Shown here piece after piece: positions 27,601 to 36,354 of a stretch of DNA of 64,000 nucleotides. The notes under the pieces are model-generated. The model did no database searches and was not told where the DNA came from. It saw only the letters and a list, made by a program, of their open reading frames with translations. Numbering within the stretch: position 1 is the stretch's first letter; each line of letters starts with the position of its first letter. Origin of the DNA: Denitrificimonas caeni DSM 24390 (GTDB lineage Bacteria; Pseudomonadota; Gammaproteobacteria; Pseudomonadales; Pseudomonadaceae); contig NZ_ATXQ01000003.1 of NCBI RefSeq assembly GCF_000421765.1, positions 186,001-250,000 on the forward strand, in the 5' to 3' direction. A program made the position numbers and the translations under genes.

Positions 27601-28377
27601 TCAATGGTTATGACTGGACATAAATTGCTTACACCGCTCTGATTGCGGATTGTTAAACACCTGCTCAGGTGTGCCTTGCTCTTCAACTAAACCTTGGTGC
27701 AAAAACACAATTTCACTGGACACTTGTCTGGCGAAACTCATTTCATGCGTGACCAATAACATGGTACGACCTTCATCAGCCAAGGCGCGAATCACTCCAA
27801 GCACCTCTTGTACCATCTCTGGATCTAATGCAGAAGTTGGCTCATCAAACAGTATCACTTTCGGCTGCATAGCCAAGGTTCGCGCAATCGCTGCACGTTG
27901 CTGCTGACCACCTGACAACTGATTAGGGTACACATGACGCTTATCGGCAATCCCGACTTTAGCTAACAACGCTTCAGCCGTAGCAATGGCTTCGTCTTTA
28001 CTCAAACCCAGTACACGGCGTGGCGCTTCAATAATATTATCGAGCACGCTCATGTGTGGCCATAAGTTAAAATTTTGAAAAACAAAACCGACTTGGGTGC
28101 GCAAGCGATTGATTTGCTGACTGTTAGCGGCCACCAACTGACCTTGTCGATCAGGTTTGAGCTGCAACTCTTCACCGGAGAAAAAGATTCGCCCACAATG
28201 AGGGTTTTCTAGCAAGTTAATGCAGCGTAAAAACGTTGATTTACCTGAACCGGACGAGCCCAAAATAGAGATCACATCGCCATCATTAGCAGTTAAAGAA
28301 ATGCCTTTTAAAACATCTAAATCACCATAGCGCTTGTGCAAATCACGTATTTCTAAGGCAGGAATGGCCTCAGCCAT
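27601..28377 (-). CDS. Amino-acid ABC transporter ATP-binding protein (HisP type)
   Basis: 258 residues with Walker A GSSGSGKST (near residue 37), Q-loop VFQNFNLWPHMSV, signature LSGGQQQRAAIARTLA, Walker B VILFDEPTSALDPE and switch His in VTHEM. It powers the uptake system encoded downstream. AGAGGAA lies five bases before the ATG. First gene of the five-gene unit; the 178-base gap up to the hexR stop should hold the promoter. Confidence 0.92.
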   Translation of the reverse strand: MAEAIPALEIRDLHKRYGDLDVLKGISLTANDGDVISILGSSGSGKSTFLRCINLLENPHCGRIFFSGEELQLKPDRQGQLVAANSQQINRLRTQVGFVFQNFNLWPHMSVLDNIIEAPRRVLGLSKDEAIATAEALLAKVGIADKRHVYPNQLSGGQQQRAAIARTLAMQPKVILFDEPTSALDPEMVQEVLGVIRALADEGRTMLLVTHEMSFARQVSSEIVFLHQGLVEEQGTPEQVFNNPQSERCKQFMSSHNH

Positions 28378-28555
28378 AAAGGTTCCTCTTTGAACGACAG
28401 GGCATACTGACTAAGCAGTGATAGACCTTGAGAATGCTGTACACCACTGCGCAATCAAATACGACTGTATTTAAGGCAATTGGCTGAGCTGTTTAATAAT
28501 GCTGCGATAGTGCCAGTTTTAACGCCACTTGGAAAGTAAAAGGCCGTGTTCGTCT

Positions 28556-29425
28556 CTAGTCGTCATCGCTTGACTTGGTGGTCTTCGGCGACAAACGTAA
28601 GCTGCGCAAACTGCGCTTGACGCTTTTCAGATGATTGACCAAAGAGGGGCCACGCGCCATGGCAACCCCCATAGCTAACACGTCAATGACAACCAAGTGG
28701 GCAATACGTGAAGTCAATGGCGTGTAAATCTCGGTATCTTCCTGCACATCAATCGCCAAGTGAATGGTCGCCAACTCCGCTAACGGCGTATGACTGGGGC
28801 ATAAGGTGATTAAAATGGCGCCCGTTTCACGGACTAAGTTGGCTGTAGTCAGCAAATCTTTAGAACGACCCGACTGGGAAATACAAATGGCCACATCCGT
28901 TGATTGTAAAGTTACCGCCGACATAGCTTGCATGTGCGGATCGCTATAAGCAGCAGCAGTAAGCAATAAACGAAAGAATTTATGTTGAGCATCAGCAGCT
29001 ACCGCGCCAGACGCACCAAAGCCATAGAACTCAACACGCTGCGCTTTGGCCATCACGGCGATGGCTTGCTCTAATGCTTTAACATTAAGTTGCTCTCGCA
29101 CTTCAATCAAAGTATGCAGCGTGGTATCGAAAATCTTCAAGGCGTAATCTGTTACAGCATCATTTTCACTGATGGCAAACTGTCCAAAACTTGCGCCTGC
29201 CGCCAAACTTTGCGCCAGCTTGAGCTTGAGATCCTGAAAGCCTAGACAACCCACCGCACGACAAAAACGTACGATGGTTGGCTCACTCACCCCCACCTCA
29301 TTGGCCAAGTCAGCCATAGAGCTGTGCATTACAGCAGCAGGATCATTAAGCACATAATTGGCGACTTTAACTTCTGACTTGCGCAGCACACTCAGCGATT
29401 GGGCGATATGATGTAACAGGTTCAC
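28556..29425 (-). CDS. hexR: RpiR-family transcriptional regulator HexR
   Basis: 289 residues, GTG start. An N-terminal RpiR helix-turn-helix (1-77) has DLANEVGVSEPTIVRFCRAVGCLGF, and a SIS sugar-phosphate-binding domain (about 120-260) has FYGFGASGAVAADAQHKFFRLL and SQSGRSKDLL. HexR represses zwf and Entner-Doudoroff genes until 2-keto-3-deoxy-6-phosphogluconate binds the SIS domain. It is divergent from zwf, with a perfect palindromic operator 44-60 bases upstream of its own start, so it should also control itself. Confidence 0.92.
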   Translation of the reverse strand: MNLLHHIAQSLSVLRKSEVKVANYVLNDPAAVMHSSMADLANEVGVSEPTIVRFCRAVGCLGFQDLKLKLAQSLAAGASFGQFAISENDAVTDYALKIFDTTLHTLIEVREQLNVKALEQAIAVMAKAQRVEFYGFGASGAVAADAQHKFFRLLLTAAAYSDPHMQAMSAVTLQSTDVAICISQSGRSKDLLTTANLVRETGAILITLCPSHTPLAELATIHLAIDVQEDTEIYTPLTSRIAHLVVIDVLAMGVAMARGPSLVNHLKSVKRSLRSLRLSPKTTKSSDDD

Positions 29426-29468
29426 AATGGTTAACTCATTAGGCGTATGCCACAGTCATGTAGCGGTT

Positions 29469-29485
29469 TTGTAGTTATACTACAA
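29469..29485. promoter_or_regulatory. HexR operator between hexR and zwf
   Basis: TTGTAGTTATACTACAA is a 17-bp palindrome (7-bp perfect arms, TAT centre) matching the known gammaproteobacterial HexR site. It is 41 bases before the zwf start and 44 before hexR, so one bound dimer can cover both promoters. Confidence 0.85.
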
Positions 29486-29525
29486 CAGCTATTTATTCGC
29501 ACGTTTTTCCCCAAGGAGAGCAACC

Positions 29526-30968
29526 TTGAGCATGCCGTATGACATGTTAGTGTTTGGTGGTACGGGTGATTTAGCCCTGCATAAATTACTGCCTGCACTG
29601 TATCACCTGCACCGTGAAAATCGCTTACCCAAGGATATGCGCATTATCGGCATCTCCCGCAAACAGTTAGCCCGCGAGCGTTACATTGATCTTGCCGAGC
29701 GTCACTGCCGCGCTCAAGTTGAACGTAAAGACTTTACTGAAGCCTCTTGGCTAAGTTTTAGTCAGCGTCTTGAATATTTGGCGATGAATGCCGAGCAAGC
29801 GGCTGACTTTGCTCGTTTAGCGCAATTTCTAGTCACTCACAATCTGCGCGGTTGTATCTACTACTTAGCCACTGCACCGCAGCTCTTCGAAAGCATCGCT
29901 TCTAACTTGGCCTTAACTGGATTAACCGGTGCCAATACACGCATTGTCATTGAGAAACCGATTGGCCACTCCCTGCAGTCAGCTTTGGCCATTAATGCCA
30001 CCATTGGCGCAGCGTTTAGCGAAGAACAGGTTTTCCGTATTGATCACTATCTAGGCAAAGAAACAGTCCAGAACCTGATGGCTTTACGTTTTGCCAACGC
30101 TCTATTTGAACCGGTCTGGCGCTCGGCACACATTGATCATGTGCAAATCACTGTCAATGAAACACTCGGTGTGGAAAGTCGTGGTGCTTACTATGATCAC
30201 GCCGGAGCGATGCGCGACATGCTGCAGAACCATCTACTACAACTGCTCTGTTTAGTCGCTATGGAAGCACCAGTACGCTTTGATGCCGACGCTGTGCGCA
30301 ATGAAAAAGTAAAAATTCTGCAAGCGCTAAGACCCATCATCGGCATGGATGTGCAGGATAAAACTGTACGTGGGCAATACACTGCTGGGAACGTCGGCGG
30401 TCATACTGCGCCAGCCTATTATTTTGAAAAAGACGTAGACAGTGACAGCGATACCGAAACCTTTGTCGCCCTTGAAGTAGAGATTGATAACTGGCGTTGG
30501 GCTGGAGTGCCTTTCTACTTACGCACGGGCAAACGCTTAGCGAAAAAAACCTCCGAGATCGTTATTCAGTTTAAACCTGTACCGCACAGCTTATTCAGCG
30601 ACAGCCAAGCCAATCATTTGTTAATTCGTCTGCAACCAGAAGAGCGCATTAGCATTGAATTAATGGCCAAAACCCCAGGCAAAGGCATGCATTTGCAGCC
30701 CGTTGAGCTAGAAATCAATCTCGCCCAAGTTTTTCAAGACAGTCGCCGCTGGGAAGCTTACGAGCGACTACTGCTCGATGTCATTGAAAATGACTCGACG
30801 CTCTTTATGCGCCGCGATGAAGTGGAAGCCGCTTGGCAATGGGTCGACCCCATCCTCAAAGGCTGGCAGCAGCATTATCAACGCCCTAGACCTTACCCCG
30901 CCGGCTCCAATGGTCCAGAGCAGGCGCATAGTTTGCTGGAGAAGCATAATCGAGCTTGGCATGAATAA
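29526..30968 (+). CDS. zwf: Glucose-6-phosphate 1-dehydrogenase
   Basis: 480 residues. It oxidises glucose-6-phosphate to 6-phosphogluconolactone, giving NAD(P)H, and feeds the Entner-Doudoroff and pentose phosphate routes. FGGTGDLALHKLLPALY binds the nucleotide, EKPIGHSL and the active-site RIDHYLGKETVQN are intact. The TTG at 29526 has AAGGAG seven bases before it and is preferred over ATG 29532. In most pseudomonads pgl and eda follow zwf; here a terminator and convergent pckA follow, so those genes must be elsewhere. Confidence 0.93.
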   Translation: MSMPYDMLVFGGTGDLALHKLLPALYHLHRENRLPKDMRIIGISRKQLARERYIDLAERHCRAQVERKDFTEASWLSFSQRLEYLAMNAEQAADFARLAQFLVTHNLRGCIYYLATAPQLFESIASNLALTGLTGANTRIVIEKPIGHSLQSALAINATIGAAFSEEQVFRIDHYLGKETVQNLMALRFANALFEPVWRSAHIDHVQITVNETLGVESRGAYYDHAGAMRDMLQNHLLQLLCLVAMEAPVRFDADAVRNEKVKILQALRPIIGMDVQDKTVRGQYTAGNVGGHTAPAYYFEKDVDSDSDTETFVALEVEIDNWRWAGVPFYLRTGKRLAKKTSEIVIQFKPVPHSLFSDSQANHLLIRLQPEERISIELMAKTPGKGMHLQPVELEINLAQVFQDSRRWEAYERLLLDVIENDSTLFMRRDEVEAAWQWVDPILKGWQQHYQRPRPYPAGSNGPEQAHSLLEKHNRAWHE

Positions 30969-31032
30969 CGCCCATTGATGGCGACACGCAGGCTCAGTCT
31001 TCGCTGCAAGACAATCACCCTGCATCGCGCAT

Positions 31033-31066
31033 AAAAAAGCCGCTCATAAAGAGCGGCTTTTTATTT
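31033..31066. terminator. Bidirectional terminator between zwf and pckA
   Basis: AAAAGCCGCTC and GAGCGGCTTTT form an 11-bp stem around ATAAA with T-runs on both strands. It serves both convergent genes. Confidence 0.93.
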
Positions 31067-31089
31067 ACAACACAAAACGTTTCGACAAA

Positions 31090-32631
31090 TTAAATGTGCG
31101 GTCCAGCATTTTTAATCGCCTCAGCCACTTCAAACTTCTTGAAGTTCTCGACGAACTTAGCTGCTAACTCTTGCGCGGCAGCATCGTAAGCTGCTTTATC
31201 AGCCCAAGTGTTACGTGGGTTAAGCAAGTTTGTCTCAACACCCGGTACGGATTTTGGCACATCCAAGTTAATCACTGGCAAGTGCTCAGTTTCTGCACCC
31301 ACTAGCGTTCCACCTTGAATCGCGGCAATCACTGCACGCGTGGTTGGAATGTTGAAACGCTGTCCAACACCATAGCCACCGCCAGTCCAACCGGTATTCA
31401 CCAAGTACACTTTAGAGCCAAAACCTTGGATGCGCTTGATCAGCAGATCAGCGTACTCACCCGCTGGGCGTGGGAAGAACGGCGCGCCAAAGCAGGTAGA
31501 GAAGGTTGATTTAATACCTGAGCCTGAACCCATTTCGGTTGAACCAACCAAAGCGGTATAACCTGACAAGAAGTGGTAAGCCGCTTGTTCGTTATTCAAG
31601 ATCGACACCGGCGGCAATACGCCAGTCAGGTCGCACGTCAGGAAGATCACTGCATTTGGCTCGCCAGCACGGTTAGCAATCACACGCTTTTCAACGTTTT
31701 CTAACGGATAAGCGGCGCGGCTGTTTTGCGTCAAGCTGTCATCGGTGTAATCCGGAGTACGCTGCTCATCCAGAACAACGTTTTCCAGCACTGCACCAAA
31801 CTTAATGGCTTTCCAGATCACTGGTTCGTTTTTCTCAGACAAGTCGATGCATTTTGCATAGCACCCTCCTTCGATGTTGAACACAGTGCCCACACCCCAA
31901 CCATGCTCGTCGTCACCAATCAAGTAACGGCTTTCATCAGCTGACAGCGTGGTTTTACCGGTGCCGGACAAACCAAAGAATAACGTGGTATCGCCGTCTT
32001 CACCGACGTTGGCAGCACAGTGCATCGGTAAGACGTCATGCGCAGGCAACAGGAAGTTTTGTACTGAAAACATAGCTTTTTTCATTTCGCCAGCGTACTG
32101 CATACCTGCCAGTAACACTTTTTTTGCAGCGAAGTTAATCATCACGCAACCGTCAGAATTAGTACCGTCACGCTCAGGTACACACTCAAAGAAAGGTGCA
32201 TTGATGATCTGCCATTGTTCTTTACCACCGGCATTGAATGCCTCTGGAGTAATAAACAAGCAACGGCCGAACAGGTTGTGCCATGCCGTTGTTGTAGTCA
32301 TTTTGACTGGCAAGTAATGCGCAGGATCAGAACCCACATGCACATGTGAAACAAAGCTTTCACGCTCTGCCACGTAAGCTTCAACACGAGTCCACAATGC
32401 ATCAAAAATCGCTGGTGCAATCGGGCGATTAATCGGGCCCCAAGCGATTTGAGCATCAGTGCTCGGCTCTTGTACGATAAAACGGTCAGCCGGCGAACGG
32501 CCGGTACGGTGGCCTGTTTCAACAACCAATGAACCATTTACAGCCAGTTTGCCTTCGCCACGGCGAACCGCTTCTTCAATCAATTGAGCGGCACTAATAT
32601 CGGTATACACAGCGGTGTTTGCTTGCGTCAT
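31090..32631 (-). CDS. pckA: Phosphoenolpyruvate carboxykinase (ATP)
   Basis: 513 residues. It turns oxaloacetate plus ATP into phosphoenolpyruvate and CO2, the first committed step of gluconeogenesis. The phosphate loop [11 protein letters not shown] (near residue 230), GDDEHGWG, and the adenine-binding region near [12 protein letters not shown] are complete. RSPADRFIV near the N-terminus is typical. It has a 103-base upstream gap with an inverted repeat made of HexR-like half-sites. In PAO1 pckA also lies next to hslO, so order here is conserved. Confidence 0.96.
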   Translation of the reverse strand: MTQANTAVYTDISAAQLIEEAVRRGEGKLAVNGSLVVETGHRTGRSPADRFIVQEPSTDAQIAWGPINRPIAPAIFDALWTRVEAYVAERESFVSHVHVGSDPAHYLPVKMTTTTAWHNLFGRCLFITPEAFNAGGKEQWQIINAPFFECVPERDGTNSDGCVMINFAAKKVLLAGMQYAGEMKKAMFSVQNFLLPAHDVLPMHCAANVGEDGDTTLFFGLSGTGKTTLSADESRYLIGDDEHGWGVGTVFNIEGGCYAKCIDLSEKNEPVIWKAIKFGAVLENVVLDEQRTPDYTDDSLTQNSRAAYPLENVEKRVIANRAGEPNAVIFLTCDLTGVLPPVSILNNEQAAYHFLSGYTALVGSTEMGSGSGIKSTFSTCFGAPFFPRPAGEYADLLIKRIQGFGSKVYLVNTGWTGGGYGVGQRFNIPTTRAVIAAIQGGTLVGAETEHLPVINLDVPKSVPGVETNLLNPRNTWADKAAYDAAAQELAAKFVENFKKFEVAEAIKNAGPHI

Positions 32632-32669
32632 GAGATCCCCAACGGCCCGAGCCGAGTCCTCTAAAAAGT

Positions 32670-32697
32670 TTGTAGCGTCTTAGCAGATGCACTACAA
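32670..32697. promoter_or_regulatory. TTGTAG-N16-CTACAA inverted repeat upstream of pckA
   Basis: Perfect 6-bp arms TTGTAG (32670-32675) and CTACAA (32692-32697), 39-66 bases before the start codon. The arms equal the HexR half-sites at zwf, but the gap is 16 bases instead of 5. A TGTAG-N16-CTACA repeat also precedes glcB. Binding protein unknown. Confidence 0.5.
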
Positions 32698-32734
32698 CGG
32701 AAAAAGTGCCCGCGATTATGCCAGAGTTATGCAA

Positions 32735-33628
32735 TTAATGCACTGTGCTCGATGCATCAGCAGCGTCTTGCGCTGCGAACATTTGCGCGATATCGGCTTC
32801 ATTAAATAAATAGCGTTGATTGCAGAACTGACAATCAATCTCGATAGTGCCTGCTTTCTCAGCTAGCAACAACTGCAAATCAGCCAGACCTAAACTAATC
32901 AAGGCCTGCTCTGAGCGCTCACGCGTGCAACTGCATTGAAACTTCAAATCACTGCTTGGAAACAGGCGCACCTCTTCCTCATGATAAAGGCGGTGCAAAA
33001 TGGTTTCATTGTCCAAACCCAGCAGTTCTTCAGCACTCAAAGTTGCCGCCAAGGCAATCACATGCTGCCAACTGGCTTCACGCTCTTCTGCATCTGGTAG
33101 GCGATCAGCGGGTAATTGTTGTAACAGCATCCCGCGCGCGCGCTGACCGTCAGCGTACAACCAAAAACGCGTTGGCAATTGCGCCGAATTGACAAAATAA
33201 TTGCTAAAGCATTCAGCTAACGTTGCACCATCTAAAGCGACTAAGCCCTGATAACGCTGCCCTTCGCGCGGATCAACAGTCAGCGCCAGCACACCTTCTG
33301 GCATCAGCTCTTGCAAGGTTGCGCCACTATGAATCTGCTCTTCTTCATAGCGAGCAATCGCGCGTAATTCGCGATCACTGGAGCACTCAACCATCAGCAA
33401 AGGCACAGCACCACTTGAACGTGCTTGTAGCACTAATAAACCATCAAACTTCAGCGTATTAACCAACAGGGCCGCAGCCGCCATCAACTCACCCAATAAA
33501 GCCGCAACCGGCTCTGGGTAAGCATGCTTAGCTAACACGTGAGCATAGCTTTCTTCTAAGCTCGCCAACTCGCCGCGCACATCGGTATTGTCAAAAATAA
33601 ACCGCTGAGTAAAATCAAAATCTGCCAT
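32735..33628 (-). CDS. hslO: Redox-regulated chaperone Hsp33
   Basis: 297 residues from ATG 33628 ([10 protein letters not shown]), with GGTGAG upstream; the frame is open 42 bases further but that part is unlike the family. The C-terminal zinc centre has the paired motifs CSC and CQFC, about 33 residues apart. Oxidation of these cysteines under peroxide or bleach plus heat turns on the holdase. It sits 89 bases after hslR, probably in the ompR-envZ-hslR-hslO run. Confidence 0.93.
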   Translation of the reverse strand: MADFDFTQRFIFDNTDVRGELASLEESYAHVLAKHAYPEPVAALLGELMAAAALLVNTLKFDGLLVLQARSSGAVPLLMVECSSDRELRAIARYEEEQIHSGATLQELMPEGVLALTVDPREGQRYQGLVALDGATLAECFSNYFVNSAQLPTRFWLYADGQRARGMLLQQLPADRLPDAEEREASWQHVIALAATLSAEELLGLDNETILHRLYHEEEVRLFPSSDLKFQCSCTRERSEQALISLGLADLQLLLAEKAGTIEIDCQFCNQRYLFNEADIAQMFAAQDAADASSTVH

Positions 33629-33717
33629 ACAACACTCACCAATAAGATAGCGGCCTAGTATAAACCGCACTTAGAAAATTAACTGACTTAGATGCGCTCG
33701 TATGGATCTCTAGCGCA

Positions 33718-34107
33718 TTACTGATCTTTGAAACGATGAATCTGGCGACGCTGCTTTTTCGTCGGCCGGCCATCGGTTTGAATGCCTAATGCGCCAGCTT
33801 TACGCAGTTCAGCCGCTTTTTCACGAGCGCTAATACTCTCGTCTGTCTCACGATAAAGAAGCTGTGCTTGTGGCGCGCCACGCCGCACTGCACTGAGCTG
33901 CTCGATCACCACGGTACGTTCATCGTAGCCGGCGCGAAGCACCAACTCATCGCCCACTTTTGGTTCTTTCGATGGTTTACAGCGCTCGCCACGGCAATGC
34001 ACTTTGCCACCTTCAATTGCCTCTTTCGCCAGCGCACGGGTTTTATAAAAACGTGCTGCCCACAACCACTTATCTAAACGTACTTTTTCTTGCTGATTAT
34101 CACTCAT
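33718..34107 (-). CDS. hslR: Heat-shock protein 15, S4-domain RNA-binding protein
   Basis: 129 residues. The S4 domain starts VRLDKWLWAARFYKTRALAKEAIEGG, and a basic tail (RPTKKQRRQIHRFKDQ) follows. Hsp15 binds 50S subunits that carry a stalled peptidyl-tRNA and helps rescue them. It begins 33 bases after the envZ stop, so read-through from ompR-envZ is likely, and hslO follows. The pairing of hslR and hslO is common. Confidence 0.92.
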   Translation of the reverse strand: MSDNQQEKVRLDKWLWAARFYKTRALAKEAIEGGKVHCRGERCKPSKEPKVGDELVLRAGYDERTVVIEQLSAVRRGAPQAQLLYRETDESISAREKAAELRKAGALGIQTDGRPTKKQRRQIHRFKDQ

Positions 34108-34140
34108 TGACGGCTATTACCTCTCCACAACAACGCTGCA

Positions 34141-35448
34141 TCAGTGCAGCTCATGCACAGCAATCGGTAAACACACAGTCGCATCTAAACCACCACCGGC
34201 TCGATTCTGCAGTTCAACCTTACCGCCATGTTGCGCGGCAATACGTTGCACAATCGCCAAACCAAGACCTGCACCCTGCCCGCCACGTGCCTGATCACCT
34301 CGGTAGAAGGGATTAAAAATGCGTTGCAAATCTTCAGGATCAAGCCCAGGACCACGATCCAACACACTGATAGCCACATGCGCGGAGTGCTCATCGCGAA
34401 CGACCGAAGCGGCGACTTCAATACCCTGTTCGCCATAACGCAGAGCATTTTCTAGCAAATTAACTAACATGCGCTTGATTGAGACACGACGTAACTCTAA
34501 TGAGGGCATTTCTTCTAAACACAAGCGAATCGGCCGACCTTGCTGGATATAAGGCGCAACCACTGAACTGATCAATTCATTCAGATCACAGGCTTCCATC
34601 GGCTCATCACGACCATCACGGATAAAGGCTAAAAACTGATCCAAAATGGCATTCATGTCTTCAATGTCACGCACCATATCGTTGGTCAGGTCATTGTCAC
34701 TGTCGAGCAACTCCAGGGATAAGCGCAACCGTGTCAGCGGTGTCCGTAAGTCATGGGAAACCCCAGCCAGCATGAGCTCGCGCTCGCGACCGGCTTGCTC
34801 AACATCATCAGTCATCTGATTAAAAGCGCGATACACCTCAGCCATTTCACTGGCGGTATCCACATCAACCGGTAAACGCACACTGCGCCCTTGGCCAAAC
34901 AGACGCGCGGCGATCACTAGACGTTTCAGTGGTGCGCTGAGTTGGCGGACAAAAATCCACGCTGCCGCAGTTGATAATAAACCGATGCCTAAAAACCAAG
35001 CGACCAAGTTCCACACGCGCTGACCGCGTAGCGGATGCGGATATAAAGGCACGCGAATCCAGCCAGGCCCTAGGCTCGGCGCATTCACCCATAATGACGG
35101 TGGCGTTTGCGCACGAATGCGCACCTGCGTATCTCCACCTAACTCTGCGCGCATTTGCTCACTAAAAATATCGCTGTACGGCCAGTGCTGCTCACCGACT
35201 GGCACATCATCCTCTGCTACCAGTTGCAAACCCGCTGCTTTAGCAATGGCTGCGCGCTCACTGGCAGGTGAGGCCCAGTAGGCTCGCAACGTTAGGGCTG
35301 CACCATGACTGTATTGGCGATCCACTAGCACATCTTCATTAAGCATCAAATAAATCAAGGTCAGCGCTTTAGAAAACAACACAGCCAACAGCACCATCCA
35401 CAAGGTGCGGGCAAAAAAGCTCTGTGGGTACAATAACGATGTCTTCAT
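34141..35448 (-). CDS. envZ: Envelope-stress sensor histidine kinase EnvZ/AmgS
   Basis: 435 residues. TM1 lies at about 13-35 and TM2 near 148-172, enclosing a ~110-residue periplasmic part, then a HAMP domain. The DHp helix has the phospho-accepting His in GVSHDLRTPLTRLRL. The ATPase domain has NLLENALRYG (N box), DRGPGLDP (G1) and GAGLGLAI (G2). In pseudomonads this pair (AmgRS) senses membrane damage, such as that from aminoglycosides, rather than osmolarity alone. Overlaps ompR by four bases. Confidence 0.93.
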   Translation of the reverse strand: MKTSLLYPQSFFARTLWMVLLAVLFSKALTLIYLMLNEDVLVDRQYSHGAALTLRAYWASPASERAAIAKAAGLQLVAEDDVPVGEQHWPYSDIFSEQMRAELGGDTQVRIRAQTPPSLWVNAPSLGPGWIRVPLYPHPLRGQRVWNLVAWFLGIGLLSTAAAWIFVRQLSAPLKRLVIAARLFGQGRSVRLPVDVDTASEMAEVYRAFNQMTDDVEQAGRERELMLAGVSHDLRTPLTRLRLSLELLDSDNDLTNDMVRDIEDMNAILDQFLAFIRDGRDEPMEACDLNELISSVVAPYIQQGRPIRLCLEEMPSLELRRVSIKRMLVNLLENALRYGEQGIEVAASVVRDEHSAHVAISVLDRGPGLDPEDLQRIFNPFYRGDQARGGQGAGLGLAIVQRIAAQHGGKVELQNRAGGGLDATVCLPIAVHELH

Positions 35449-36167
35449 TTATTACCATCGGGCACAAACACGTAACCCACACCCCAAACAGTTTGAATGT
35501 AGCGCGGCTTAGAAGGATCAGGCTCAATCATCCGGCGCAGGCGGGAAACCTGCACATCAATCGAGCGCTCTAACGCATCCCATTCACGGCCACGGGCAAG
35601 ATTCATCAATTTGTCGCGAGTTAGTGGCTCACGGGCGTGTTCAACCAGAGCTTTTAATACAGCGAACTCACCGGTGGTCAGCATGTGCACCTGATCGCCT
35701 TTGCTCAGCTCGCGCGTGGCTAACGACAAACTGTAATCACCGAAGCTGACACTGGCCTCTTCGCTACCGGGCGCGCCAGGTACACTGGTGTTTTGGCGAC
35801 GCAAAACGGCTTTGATCCGGGCTAACAATTCACGCGGATTAAACGGTTTGGCGAGATAATCATCAGCACCCAGTTCTAAGCCTTGAATCCGGCTGGCTTC
35901 ATCACCCTTGGCGGTGAGCATAATAATCGGCACTTGATTGTTGCTGGCACGCAAACGACTGCACACCGACAAACCATCTTCACCGGGCATCATTAAGTCG
36001 AGCACCACTAAATTAAACAGTTCGCGGGCGAGCACACGATCCATCTGTTCAGCGTTTTCAACACCCCGCACGCGGTAACCTTGCTCGGTCAGAAAGCGCT
36101 CAAGTAAGCGGCGTAAGCGTTCATCGTCATCGACAATGAGGATTTTTTCACCTTCAGTGACGCTCAT
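35445..36167 (-). CDS. ompR: Response regulator OmpR/AmgR
   Basis: 240 residues. The receiver domain has the acidic pocket DDDER, phospho-acceptor Asp in LDLMMPGEDG, and Lys in YLAKPFNPRELLARI. The C-terminal winged helix contains TTGEFAVLKALVEHAREPLTRDKL and VQVSRLRRMIEPDPSKPRYIQTVWGVGYVF. It acts with EnvZ; the divergent tex gene lies across about 190 bases, where the promoter of this operon should be. Confidence 0.94.
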   Translation of the reverse strand: MSVTEGEKILIVDDDERLRRLLERFLTEQGYRVRGVENAEQMDRVLARELFNLVVLDLMMPGEDGLSVCSRLRASNNQVPIIMLTAKGDEASRIQGLELGADDYLAKPFNPRELLARIKAVLRRQNTSVPGAPGSEEASVSFGDYSLSLATRELSKGDQVHMLTTGEFAVLKALVEHAREPLTRDKLMNLARGREWDALERSIDVQVSRLRRMIEPDPSKPRYIQTVWGVGYVFVPDGNK

Positions 36168-36354
36168 GCGGTATCTACCTATTTAGTTAAGATTCATGAC
36201 CCTAGTATGCCGTAATCATCGAGCACTTGGGGGCAAGGCATTGTTAGCAAATTTTTCCTGATGGGAGGCAATGCTGGTTTGCTGACTGATTTCCCCTATA
36301 ATTACTCTTTTGATGCAGGCCTATCCTGCTTTTTTGACTGACTTAGGTAGCCTG

